From NCBI GenBank assembly GCA_012861695.1, contig JAAOOA010000026.1, positions 10,278,661-10,342,660 on the forward strand: a stretch of DNA of 64,000 bases, written 5' to 3'. The notes beneath the pieces were generated by a model. The model was not told the DNA's origin. It saw nothing but the letters and a program-made list of their open reading frames with translations, and made no database searches. This DNA comes from Trematomus loennbergii (Eukaryota; Chordata; Actinopteri; Perciformes; Nototheniidae). Positions within the stretch are counted from its first letter, which is position 1; every line of letters begins with the position of its first letter. Positions 52,701 to 62,875 of the stretch are shown piece by piece. A program made the translations under genes and the position numbers.

Positions 52701-55700
52701 TGGCGTACCAGGCAGGCGAGTGAAAGGAAGGGCCACCAATCATCTCTACCTAAACAGTCTACATAACCCCAGACCTGGATTCTGGGGTACGCTTTGGAGC
52801 AGAGACTGTTTTAGGCCCATTGGGTAAATACTTCGGACACTCTTAAGCTTATTTAGTTCATCAAAAGAGTCAGAAACTAGTGAGACCAAGCTGACTATCG
52901 CATTTGGCTGGATCCCAAATCGAACACCTGCCATCATCATGCACTTTCTGTAAACATGTGAATATATTTTTGTGTCCTGTACGCAACTTAAGTGCATGTG
53001 TGTATCCATAGGTACTTGGTATTTTGTGATCGCCTTTAATTGGCAAATCTGGCGAAGTCCTTTGTTATATCTCTGTCTCATCTCTTGACAGTTGACCTAA
53101 AAATAATCAACCAATTTCATCCACCAAAGATTGTTAGTTTTTATGATAGTGACCTTATTAAATGGATTGGGTATCAACCAAAAGTTATTTCTTAGTCCCA
53201 GTAATTCATTATTTAGTAAAAACACAATTAAATAAACCTTGTAGAAAATAAAAACATTGCCCTTTCCTAAAACTAAGGTTGGTACAGGATCATTTCCCCA
53301 CCAGTTATGTGTAGTTACAGTCTCATGACCTTACACATTACGCCAAATCCTATCCATCAGTGATAGACATATTTAAAAATGAAAAAGTAAAAGATCACTG
53401 TATTTGGATCAATACTGGTAAATGAATCTTAATTAGGAGATCTGTATAGGAATGTGTATTGGGTGAGAAAACGTGGCAACAGAGCATACCCAATATGATT
53501 TTCATATTACGTACATTTTGAAATCTGATATTCAGTTTGGCTTACAGGTGTTTTTAATTAAAATGATCAGAATAATTAGAATAATATGCTGAAAAGTTGA
53601 AAAAATGCATGTCAGGATGCTGCTACAGAACCAATTGAACCATAGCCCTACTATGTACTTTATGATGCTTCTTGGCATGTAATGGGGTCCCCTTCACTTG
53701 TTGCCGATTGCCCACGCTACACTAAGTATCTCATGCTCAATTGCTCTTAAACAGTGAGCTCTACCATGCTCTTCAGCGAGGCCTTTGATACGAATGGTCA
53801 GCCTTTCATCCTCGCAGAGCAGTCAGGCTTGAACAGTGAAAGGGAGGCCTTAACTGTGTTCTTTCTTGTGCATCTAACCCAAGTAAATCTTGCGTCATGT
53901 AAAAGCCAATCGTTCCAGTAAGGCAGTTCATAATTACAGAGTTCTCGGACATGTGCCCACTCGGTGTGTAGCTGAGGTGCTAATTTGATGGTTGTCCTTT
54001 CCCTGACTGCGTTCAGCTGGCCTGTGCAGCCAAGTCTTTCAGAAGCATTGCACATTTGGATCCACTCACCATGGACCAAACAAGGAACACAGCTGTGACT
54101 GTGGTGTCCCGTTACTGCTGCATAACTTTATATCATAATCACCATACTTATTGGGCGAGTCGCTGTTGTCTTATTTATCCATAATCAACTTTTGGTACTT
54201 TAATCTGACGGGACAAAAAAGGCTGCTACCGAAGAACTGACTGATTAAAGTTTCCTCCTTCATGATGTGATGTAATTTTGTGGACGTGAAGCGTAAACAT
54301 GGGTTTCTAGAGTATAAACATGCTGCTCTGCATATCTGGAGAGCAGTTTTACTGTTGGACTGGACTGAGCTGGGCTTGGCTGTGGGCTCCTCAGTGGATC
54401 CAGCTGGGGTGGGCCCCTCTGAACGCCTCTGCTCTCTCTCTCTCTCTCTCACTGGTTTCACTGCTGACAGGATGATTTGTTTGGGTCTGATGAGGTTATT
54501 TTCTCAACTTGGCTGGGCTGCACTAACCTGGCCGTTGTTTTGGTTTTACGGCCTGATTCGTCGTGCTATGTTGTGTTGCAGTGAATTCCTTTAGCTGTGA
54601 CGGTACCTGCGGAGTGTAACAACATTCCTAACTGTCGTCTCAGCCGTCCCTCTCCTGTAGGGACTGTCCGTGTTGCTTTAGCAACTCTGACGGGGCAATT
54701 TATAACCATTACACATTTACACTGAAGCACATCCATAGTGGGATTTGAATGTGCAAAATGCATACATGTTGATACATGTTTATAAAAGTGATGAGTGGTT
54801 TATAAAAACAGAATCTCCCTAAAGTCCAACAGAGCAGATTTGTATTTGTTCTTTTGTAATTTAACTGTTTTAATGCAAAGTTAATACAGTGCACTGCAAA
54901 CCCTTTTTTGTTTGTGCCTATTAAGTCCTATAATAGAATTATTTGTACATGATATTATCTCTCCATCAGTGCATTAATGGTTTATGTGAGGCTCACGTTA
55001 AGCAGATCCTTTTTAAAGCATTTTCTAGATTGTTCTATCAATTACAGCCGGCTCATGATCTGGTTGAGCAGATTAACCCTCATCTGTCCCATGAGCTACA
55101 CACCACTGAGCTGTTGCCCATACACTGTAGATACTGTCGGAGGTTTGGTTCAAATTTAAGCAGATTGTGAACAATTTTAAGTCAAAAAGTCTTATGTCAT
55201 ACTTGCATGAAAATATTGGAAGATAATTATGCTGTATTTACAAGATAAGAGAAATGTATTGTATATGGAATATTGGGTGTATTATTTTTTATATTTGATT
55301 TGATAATTTGCTTTTGTGTTAGGATAGATTTCATATATAGGTATATTGAAGTGAAAACAACTAGCCCTGCTTACATTCTCTATATGTACATGCATGAGTA
55401 CGTACACATACGTGTTTCTCCTCCTGTGCGTGTGCGTGTGTGATTGAGACTCCTTCCCATGGTATCCTGGTGGGAAGCTGAACAGCTGGGCGCTAAGCAG
55501 CTTTCACCGTCACAGAATCTGGACATCCCAGTCATAGTGCTTCTCTTACCCACCCCCCATCCAACGCCCCTGTCCCCCCCCACCCAGACTGCCTACTCTG
55601 TTCCACATAAAGACAAGTGCTTTCAAAATGCTGTACAATTACTGGACGTACACGTATACATGACACGCTTAAACACAACTCGTCACAGGAAGTTGTGATG

Positions 55701-57192
55701 CTCTAATAATGTGTGTAGAGGCTTTACTGCAGCTCTCTACTGAAGCTCACATATCACAGAACGAACAGAGGGTCTTCATCACTGTGTGTGTATTTCTCTC
55801 TCTACCCCTCTTTCCCTTTCTGTCTCTATCTCTCCCACACACACACACCTCTGGATACATGTGGTCACATTTGCCTATTGGCACTGGGCCATCTGTCACA
55901 CACAGACTGAGGGATCCAGTCCTCATCCCAACATCCAAATATAGTCAACTGGAGCAGCAGAGCAGGCTGGGACTGATCCCCACTGTACCACAACCAACCT
56001 GGGTCACACACTCACAATACTGAAGACAATCAAATATGACCGCCACCTTTTGTCAGCAGAGAAGCAGAAACATACTTCATATTTGAACTACTCTCAACCT
56101 GCTGTGAGCTGCTGCTTTAAAGCATGACCTATTCTCCTCACACTCACTACCTGCAGTTACTGGACAATAAACGCTGTGTTTTTTCTGTGTATTTCAGAGT
56201 GTCGTCCGCTGCCTGTGGCACCCCAAACTTAACCAGATAATGGTGGGAACTTCGAGTGGCCTGGCCAAGGTCTACTATGACCCTGTTAAAAGCCACAGGT
56301 AAGTTCAGTTCGACCTTTTAGAAAACAGGCTGGTGTTATTTTAGCTTCTTTTTAAACAATTCCTCTTATTGTCTGTGCAGTCACAGCCTGAAATAACTTG
56401 CCAAAAATCTATAAAAACATATGCAAGAGCCACATGGTTGCACTACGATTTAATTTCCATCAACACAGTGTAATACAGTTTTAACATTAACATGCAGCTA
56501 CATCTCTATCTGTGTTTAAGACTGATGGATAAATAGATAGGTACTTTATCGATCCTGTTAGAAAAATATCACTCGTCACCAGCTTGAGCTTCAATATCAG
56601 GATTCATGTATTTATTATCCTTGCAAGAATGGAGGTGGTCATCACATACAGAGCATATGGTTCCTCGAACAGTGTCCTTCACATGCTTTTATACAAGAGA
56701 GGAATACCGGTTCAAAGCAGTATTCAATGTTTAGTTTAGATTAGCTAAACCCACGTCAGAAATGATCATGCTTGTCATATGTCTATCTCCATAGAGGCTG
56801 TATCATCATGTTAATCGTTATCACATAGCTCTCATATGCCTCAAACAGTGTGTCCTGACGCAGGTAATCATACATCCTGTCGTGTACACAGCTGCGTAGG
56901 GCCTTTGTTATCATGTGTACTCTGATATTGGAAGAGTACATTCAGTATTTTCCCAACAGATCCCAAATTGGGAAATGATTTTGTTGCAGCAGCAAAGTGT
57001 ATCTTTCAAAATCTTTAAAGGTGGAAGAAAGTATAAACATAATAAAATGAACTAAAATAACAATAAAAACAATAAACAGCGGCAAGTCTATGTACATATC
57101 TACAGTATAAAGGACATAAGAATACTATATATACACGAATGTTCTAGAAAATGTAGACTGTTTCACAATATATTACAGTAGCCGGAAACATC

Positions 57193-57228
<36 letters not shown>

Positions 57229-60200
57229 AGTGATTTATATAGCACTTTTCCTGGTGCTCAAAGAGCTTTAAATAATATCATATCATAATCATATATACAT
57301 ATACATACTGTGACTGCAAATAATGTTGTTCAATACATTTATTGTTGGTGTCCTCAGGTGAATTAATAAAACAAGACAGGCTTTACCCTTCACCTCCTTT
57401 TTCCTACATGAAACATTCAAACAGCATAATGTGTAACTAACTGGCTCTTTTCCAGGGGGGCTAAGCTGTGTGTCGTGAAGAGCCAGCGCAAGGAGAGACA
57501 AGCAGAGACCCTAACACAAGATTACATCATCACACGTAAGTTCTTCCTTGCCCATTTAAACACTTACATCCATATCTTCTTCAAATCTGCCATACATTAT
57601 GAACATAATATCCCACCCTCTTGCCTTTCTGTGCATGGTCATTTCACAAGTAAACATTTACTCAAAGCCCTTCAGAAGTTTATTCTACCTTCAGCCGCTA
57701 ACACATCTGCTCCTCGCATGATAAGGCATTTTGAAAACAAGAGAAAGACCTCGATAAAATTTGACAAGTGGACCTTATTCTAAGCTTCCTCCTTCTTTAA
57801 CTAAAAGTAAACCAGCCAGATAGCATGCTACCTCTCTCCTGCAGTTCTCTCACACGCGCAGAAACATTTAAACACTCAATCTTATACTGGGGGGGCTTTT
57901 CAAAGAATAGAGTGTTAAGAGCTTTTACGGGCCCATTAGCTGATGTAGCAGGGTGTAGATGAGTGGAGCGACAGCCGCAGGGCACCGTGCCACGCTGCGC
58001 CCATGTGCTCTGCAGTCACAGGATCACGCTAGGGACAGCAGCCTCTCCTGCTCTGATGGCGTGATCGCCTGCTGGTCCACAGCCCACAGCACACAGCACA
58101 CAGCACACACGCACAGGCACACGCACACACACACACAAATGACCCCCCTACCTGTCATCCTGTCATATCGCAGACACACGAGGCTGTCATCTCCTTTGTG
58201 CGTGCCTCTCGCTCTTTTGACCCCATACTAAAGTCGTGATCCTACACGAACGGAACAGCTGCCGACACGTCGCCCCTGATTGGCTGCTAAGACCCAATTC
58301 AGACACAATTTATTGTTTAGGCTACTGCAGCCTCTTCAGATGCATCATGTGATTTCATTGCCATGCCAACAGGGTGTGAAATAGGCAGTAGATTGGGCTG
58401 CTACAAGCGGAGAGTGACGCACTTGATGTCCTGGCACTGGAAAATTAGAGGGGACAGGAAGCAAGTGATGGCCCATTGAGAAAAGCGAGGGAATCTGTTA
58501 ACAGTAACCTTTTTGCTTAATGTAGCGTGGAGGAGAAGAATTAACACTGAACAGCGACACAACTCCTGAATGGAAAATCACTTTATCTAGCCCTTTAGTA
58601 AAGTGTCTCTTTGTAACCTTTGAGGATAAGAGCAGAGCATACACTCACACACACACACACGCATGCACACACAGTTTCTCCTTTAAGGGCACTCATTCAC
58701 ACTTACTTATGCACACGTTCACTCACACACTCATGGATTTAAGTTCTGGGGGCCTTTTATTGTGATAGTGTTCACAAAAGTGTGAAAGAGTAGCAGAGTG
58801 ATTGCCTGAATATAAACATGGGGGATAGAACGAGTGTGTTGGTGAGCACTGTGGCAGAAAGAGCACACACGAGGAGAGATGCTGCCAGAGGTCAACAGGT
58901 GTGTGTATATTTGAGCCAAAGCAGAGTATCTTCTGCAAGGTGTAGTAGTAGGTTATACTGTGTTTCTTCACTTTCTGTTTGAAAACACTGCCAAATCTCA
59001 GCTTTAATTGTCTTTATTTAGCGATGTAGCGCTATACACGCACTGCAAACACTGAACATATTGCCAGGTGCCCTGCTTGCTTATTTATTCCACTGTGTTA
59101 TGTGATCTTGCAGTTTCCAAAGCAACTTGATTATCCTTGTTTACCTTGTGTGTCTCCAGCTCATGCCTTACCCATGTTCAGAGAGGCCCGGCAGCGGAGT
59201 ACACGGAAACAGCTGGAGAAGGACCGACTGGACCCAAAGAAATCCCACAAACCTGAGCCTCCTGTGTCCGGACCAGGTAAAGTGCTTTATTTGTTGTTGT
59301 TGCTTTCACTTGTGCTAAACATTAGCTTCCCAGAATAAACTAAAACTTACAAGAAAATAGAGTTACAGGAAAGGCATGCAATAGCGTGTATAATGAGTGT
59401 CCCTGGGAGACAAGTCAAAGCAATAACAACTGAGAAACGGTCATTTGAATGCGAGTATAGTAACAAGCAACAGCTACAGTACTATCTTTATTTTTTGAAA
59501 GCGTATATATACGCCATGTTCTTAACTGGATGAACACAGGATCATGTTTGAGTCATATGTCCACATTTGTTGATGTGTCAGTATTATGCAACCCAGCTGA
59601 AGTCCAGAGCTCATTGGATCCCGCTGTTGCTTCATATTTTCTAACTGCTGGGACTAATGATAGCTTGTGAACATTATTCGGAACCTATGATCAATCTCTG
59701 TGGTGTTATTATAATACACACTTTCACAAATTCTAAACTAATGCACGATCATGGACACAGTTTGAGCTTACTTTCAATAAGTCGAGTCGCAAGACAATAT
59801 TTCCAGCTTCAACGTATTCCAGCTGGTTTATTGCTTTCTATGTTTGGTTTTACTTTCACTCACATTTTTCTCAGATTGGAAAAAACTGGTTTGAAGTATT
59901 TTCAAATCAAATCAGATTTATTTATATAGCACATTTTAAAAACGATTTTTGGTCGAGCAAAGTGCTGTACATGCAAATAATAAATAACACATTACTACAA
60001 TCGCAAACAGAAGACAATAAATGACAACAGCAAATATAAAAATCAAACACAGGGAAATGTCATGAGAATGTTAACATAAACCATACAAATAGTAGCACCG
60101 TTTTAGAACACAGGTTATGAAAATGATGCCCGAACTAACTAAAAGAGCCACGATTTGCATTCAAAGGAAGGTTTTATTGACGGAGTTTGATATATTTAAT

Positions 60201-62372
60201 GTTTCTTTGTTATTCTTCACTTTAAATAAGTTGTACTGTAGTAACAACTTAGATAATTAGGCCTTCATTGGAAATCAAACCACTCAGCTGAATGATAATG
60301 AATAAGGGTTTATTGTGTATAAACGTATGAGAACACGTAGAGTATCAGGTTCAGAGGAGGACAGGAAAATACATTTGAATAGTCTGCAAATTAAAATGAA
60401 GGTCCATTTTATAAAAATAATGTGGCTTTTAGAATACAGGCTTCCTTTATATTGTTTATCCTGTGTGTGGAATAACTTTGCATAAGAGGGAGACAATGTT
60501 TGGTGGTTGGCTGTTTGCTTACAAGCATTGGAACGAGATGCCTGACAATCCCCTAAACAACCCTGCTGCCCAACTGTAACAGGAAATCTGTGTGTGTGCA
60601 CATGCATGTGTGTAAACTATCCTTCATCTTTCAGGACAACCGTAATAATGTCCTCCCCCAGAACTCCATTAGGTGCACTGAAAGACAATCAACAGCACAG
60701 AAGTACTGTAACTACCACAAAGATCAGTGTAGCTTTAACACACTACTTCCTGGAGTTAGGAAGAAAAATGTGTATAACAAAATTCTACCTAAAGTGCTAT
60801 AAATCTAAAATGCTGTTGCCAACAGAGCATAAACTTTGTTCTGTTGTTTATCCAGCTGATGATATAGTTAAAGGAATAGTTCAACATTTTGTGAACTATG
60901 ATTATTTTCTTGTGGCTAAGATTGAGCCTAACAATTAAACTGAGACAGAGGGAAAGAGCGAGCTTCTTCAAAGTGGAATTGTGAAAACACTACCTGGCAA
61001 AAGAGCCGCGTTGACAGAAAAGAAGACAGAGAAGGTGAAGAGGGAGAGTGAAGGTGAAGAGGGAGAGTGAAGGTGAAGAGGGAGAGTGATAGAAAACTAG
61101 TTCAGTAAGTAACACAACTTGCCTACCTATTAACACCACTTTATTCATAGCACTGAGTTTAAGGTTTCTAGTTTTTGTGGATTTGCACATTTACTTGCTT
61201 TGGTCACTAGCGTTAGCCAGGCTGCTAGCAGTAACCATGTTGCTAAAGATATATAAACAAGTAATTTAATCTCATTGTTCAAACCTGCACCTACAATAAT
61301 ACCACTTGAAAACGCTTTCCTATTATAGTTAACACATTATTTGTATGTGTAACTTGTGTGTGTCAGCGTGCATAGTGTGTCATATTGTAGTCATGTCCTA
61401 ATTCTGTCCTCTAACATTAAACATGTGTTTTTATTGTAGCTAAGTCTGAACTACATATAATCCTGTAAATGTTTCTCCTGATAGGTCGTGGAGGAAGAGT
61501 AGCAGCTCATGGAGGAACTCTGTCTTCGTTCATCGTGAAGAACATTGCTTTAGATAAAACCGACGACAGTAACCCACGACAGGCGATCCTCCGTCACGCC
61601 CAGGAAGCTTCAGAGAATCCGTACTGGGTTGCTCCGGCATACACACTGTAAGAAACTCTAATTTCCTCATTTGAGTTATTTACTGTTACTCCCGGTCCCC
61701 CTCATCTTCTCTTATTTCTGGGTTAGCTCTCATTAGCAGACAGTGTAAGATGAGTATCAGAAGCGCTACTCATGCTATTGTGATGGTACTTGGGTTTCTT
61801 CCTACCAGTGTGACACATAAATGTTTAAAGAGTAGTACAGTTTTACAGGTACACACTTCACACTGCCAAAAGGAGCGTAATGGCCGTCTTTAGATCTTTA
61901 TCGAACTCAGACAGCTATGTAAACGTGGAACAAAGCTGCAGCCAAACACAGACTGATTCACATAGTGCAAGGAAACACTCTCTAGTTAAATAAAATACAC
62001 TAGTGATGTACATTATAATAGATGAATCTGATAAAGTACAATTCCTCTGCACTTTGTAGCTATTTCATCTGCAGACCGATCTTCCTTAAGCCTCAGATGG
62101 TCTTTATAGAAGAAATGATTTTTCCAAGGCTCTGAAGTTCTTTTATTAAATTCTTAAATCATGCATGTCCTCACAGCTCCGTCATCTGGTTGTTATCTTT
62201 AATTTGCTGTCCATTGCTTTGCTCTAAAGTTGTCTGGAGAATAAAAGATCTGCTTAATAATGACCCATTATTGTTTCCCTTCAGTACCCAGCCAGAGCCT
62301 TTGTTTGCAGAGGAATCAGAGGAGGATGAGGAAGCTGAGAAGGAACCCGAGTGGAAGAAACGCAAGATCTGA
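23207..62372 (+). CDS. wdr70: WDR70, WD repeat domain 70 (full gene, 18 coding exons)
   Basis: WDR70 is a nuclear WD40 protein reported to act with CUL4-DDB1 and RNF20/40 in H2B monoubiquitination during DNA break processing. The start is ATG 23207 (MDPNKVDE, A at -3, G at +4); the end is EPEWKKRKI and TGA 62370-62372. Coding exons: 23207-23231, 23976-24035, 24154-24236, 24325-24430, 24546-24753, 25446-25505, 26057-26190, 27369-27522, 31644-31720, 38010-38183, 49174-49273, 49678-49761, 49861-49999, 56198-56298, 57456-57535, 59160-59276, 61485-61647, 62285-62372. They total about 651 codons against about 654 in human. All junctions are GT-AG and phases agree except for single-base breaks in exons 3, 10 and 12. 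Introns reach 11 kb, in contrast to the compact CPLANE1. Confidence 0.95.
24546..24753 (+). other. wdr70: Low-complexity SD/D-rich coding repeat in WDR70 exon 5
   Basis: GACTCGGACTCAGACTCGG and long GAT/GAC tracts encode Ser-Asp and poly-Asp runs. Length variation between alleles or species is likely because the tract is a trinucleotide repeat. Confidence 0.6.
26057..56298 (+). CDS. wdr70: WDR70 coding exons 7-14: WD40 beta-propeller
   Basis: WD repeats follow in order: LVTGGYDYDVRFWDFAGMDQ (exon 7), IKSLQYSNTGDVILVVSGNA (8), AMLNSGCWHPKIKEEFMTCS (9), RTWDVSS and IQIWDRNLS (10), CIAFSYDGVTLASRG (11), LKVWDIRNFKK (12), CCFSPDDKLLVTGTS (13) and RCLWHPKLNQIMVGTSSGLA (14). The canonical WD dipeptides are present. 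Exon 10 loses one base near 38107-38109 (CTYSRDG becomes CTTAATG), and exon 12 loses one base near 49722-49726, giving TGA after FKKP. Confidence 0.92.
27563..27905. mobile_element. hAT-type MITE with 8-bp target duplication (copy 2)
   Basis: Body 27571-27897, flanked by perfect GTTTTGGG repeats (27563-27570 and 27898-27905). Left end TAGGGCTGTGCGATTATGGC, right end ...TTAATTGCACAGCCCTA. It is the same family as 14533-15021, inverted and about 160 bp shorter. It lies just after WDR70 exon 8. Confidence 0.85.
27956..27983. repeat. (ATT)n microsatellite
   Basis: About nine ATT units in a WDR70 intron. Confidence 0.8.
28327..28568. repeat. Exact 11-copy, 22-bp tandem repeat
   Basis: The unit GCGGGCTAAAATCCTTGATT plus AT repeats 11 times without a visible mismatch (242 bp), inside the left part of the transposon at 28309-29456. 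The unit overlaps the subterminal GCGGG/GATTATGCG motifs that recur near the other end. Confidence 0.95.
28711..28785. repeat. (CA)n microsatellite
   Basis: CA dinucleotide repeat of about 75 bp, slightly interrupted at its start. Confidence 0.9.
28850..29129 (-). pseudogene. Remnant hAT transposase N-terminal exon (BED/CGGBP1-like zinc finger)
   Basis: On the minus strand, ATG at 29129-29127 opens a frame with AKDRAKQYADVLHESGGKLF followed by the zinc-ligand pattern C-x2-C (CTRC) and TTHFG. Two consecutive stop codons (TAA at 28964-28962, then TGA) interrupt it. The same frame then continues as KHSKMLSAAADKKVKQLTF to a GTGAGT donor. The pattern matches BED-type fingers of hAT transposases and their domesticated relative CGGBP1. 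It is non-functional as it stands. Confidence 0.65.
29457..31643. other. WDR70 intron, no recognised content
   Basis: Unique-looking AT-rich intron sequence between the transposon and exon 9. No convincing coding frame, RNA gene or element ends seen. Confidence 0.5.
31721..38009. other. WDR70 intron of 6.3 kb, no gene recognised
   Basis: Contains a G14 run (36401-36414), a T17 run (37617-37633) and scattered TG/CA. No coding exon, tRNA or clear transposon ends seen. Confidence 0.5.
39140..40197. mobile_element. Non-autonomous DNA transposon of 1.06 kb, superfamily unknown
   Basis: Ends are inverted repeats: GGGTTGCGGTCGAATAGTCC on the left and GGAGTATTCGACCGCAACCC on the right (one mismatch in 20). 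Subterminal motifs TTTAGCTTAGGAACC recur at 39160 and 39289 and, inverted, as a diverged form near the right end. No transposase frame seen. The target duplication is not clear. Lies in the 11-kb WDR70 intron. Confidence 0.7.
40198..45193. other. Middle of the 11-kb WDR70 intron, no gene recognised
   Basis: No gene or RNA recognised. A short retroposon-like fragment (AGAATCAGAATACCTTTTAT and TAGTCC) lies near 42865-42910. The open frames here lack splice context and similarity. Confidence 0.45.
45497..45657 (+). pseudogene. Remnant hAT transposase N-terminal exon
   Basis: ATG 45497 starts CRFNERWLAEDKYKPWLRRG, typical of hAT transposase N termini (F-x-x-x-W-L...W-L-R/K). It is broken by TAG at 45587-45589. 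The next frame continues ASCKVCNNNDARVC with the expected CxxC pair, ending at a GTACGC donor after 45657. One frame break separates the two halves. Confidence 0.6.
45750..45862 (+). pseudogene. Remnant BED zinc-finger exon of a second hAT (ZBED-like)
   Basis: ATG 45750 gives MASLVWQYFK. One base is lost near 45780, after which the frame shifts to VSENDNKIAVCNVCVKQKSC, the usual BED-finger order (V-W-x-x-F ... C-x2-C). It ends at a GTGAGC donor after 45862. It belongs to the nested element whose right end is at 46045-46108. Confidence 0.6.
46045..46108. mobile_element. Right terminal fragment of a nested hAT element
   Basis: Reverse complemented, it starts TTAGGGATGCTCCGATCGCC and continues with GGCCGATCGCCGG-type repeats, as in many fish hAT termini. 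The matching left end was not found, so this copy is truncated or its left end is diverged. Confidence 0.55.
47176..47192. repeat. Poly-G run (17 G)
   Basis: Seventeen consecutive G. Such runs are prone to length error in sequencing and can form G-quadruplexes on one strand only if folded intermolecularly. Confidence 0.85.
50000..56197. other. WDR70 intron of 6.2 kb, no gene recognised
   Basis: AT-rich intron between exons 13 and 14, with short CT (about 54431-54450) and CA tracts. No coding exon, RNA gene or complete transposon seen. Confidence 0.5.
57193..57270. repeat. (AAT)n microsatellite with retroposon tail
   Basis: About eleven AAT units run into TGATTTATATAGCACTTTTC and CTGGTGCTCAAAGAGC, the same L2-like tail seen at 6204 and 11691. 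Confidence 0.6.
57456..62372 (+). CDS. wdr70: WDR70 coding exons 15-18: C-terminal tail
   Basis: Highly conserved C-terminal sequence: KLCVVKSQRKERQAETLTQD (exon 15), MFREARQRSTRKQLEKDRLD (16), GGRVAAHGGTLSSFIVKNIA and DKTDDSNPRQAILRHAQEAS (17), then an acidic patch and the basic end KKRKI (18), which resembles a nuclear localisation signal. The frame is unbroken in this block. Confidence 0.93.
58084..58137. repeat. Imperfect CA-rich repeat
   Basis: CACAGCA and CACGCA variants pass into pure CA, about 54 bp, in the WDR70 intron after exon 15. Confidence 0.7.
59908..60010. repeat. L2-like retroposon tail fragment
   Basis: CAGATTTATTTATATAGCAC followed by GAGCAAAGTGCTGTACATGC matches the tail of fish L2-related elements, as at 6204, 11691 and 57227. 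It lies in the intron after WDR70 exon 16. Confidence 0.55.
61033..61089. repeat. Three-copy 19-bp tandem repeat
   Basis: AAGGTGAAGAGGGAGAGTG repeats three times exactly in the intron before WDR70 exon 17. Purine only except for the T in each unit. Confidence 0.9.
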
Positions 62373-62875
62373 GGAGCCATAGCAGCAGCTCATTTTATAT
62401 TAGATCGCAGACAGGGTGGGCCTGTGTTTGTATATTTATCACAGTAACCATGAGGTCTCAGGATCAATCCAAAACAATGGGTTACACTCAGATACTGTGC
62501 ATTGGAGCATCACTTAAGTTACTAATTGTACAGACCCTGACCTCCCTCGTAAAGTTTGCATATATGTATTTATGTGCCTACTTCTGTGTTAAGAGGTAGC
62601 ACATAAATGTGTAGGCATTTTAACTGTGCAAGCATAACATAGTTTTATACTGTTTTCTTCATGTTCCCCTCATTGCAATTCAACCTTTGGTAGAACTTGG
62701 CTTTTTATGTTGTTTTTTGATTTTATTGACTTTATTTTCTATTGTCCTATCCTCCCACAACCCTGGAGTTTTCTAATGCCTCATAAATTGTCTCCAGATT
62801 TTGTGGTCTGGTTGTGTTCATCAAACTATGAAGCGCAGTTTACTAGTTTGTAAAAAATAAATTGCTAAGACGTAC
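62373..62875 (+). other. wdr70: WDR70 3' UTR
   Basis: Sequence after the stop leads to AATAAA at 62856-62861 within TTGTAAAAAATAAATTGC, the first good polyadenylation signal, giving a 3' UTR of about 0.5 kb. Confidence 0.55.

Noticed and set aside
55444..56023. Open frames in intron 13 of WDR70 near CT/CA-rich sequence
   Set aside because: Low-complexity translation with no family features or splice context.
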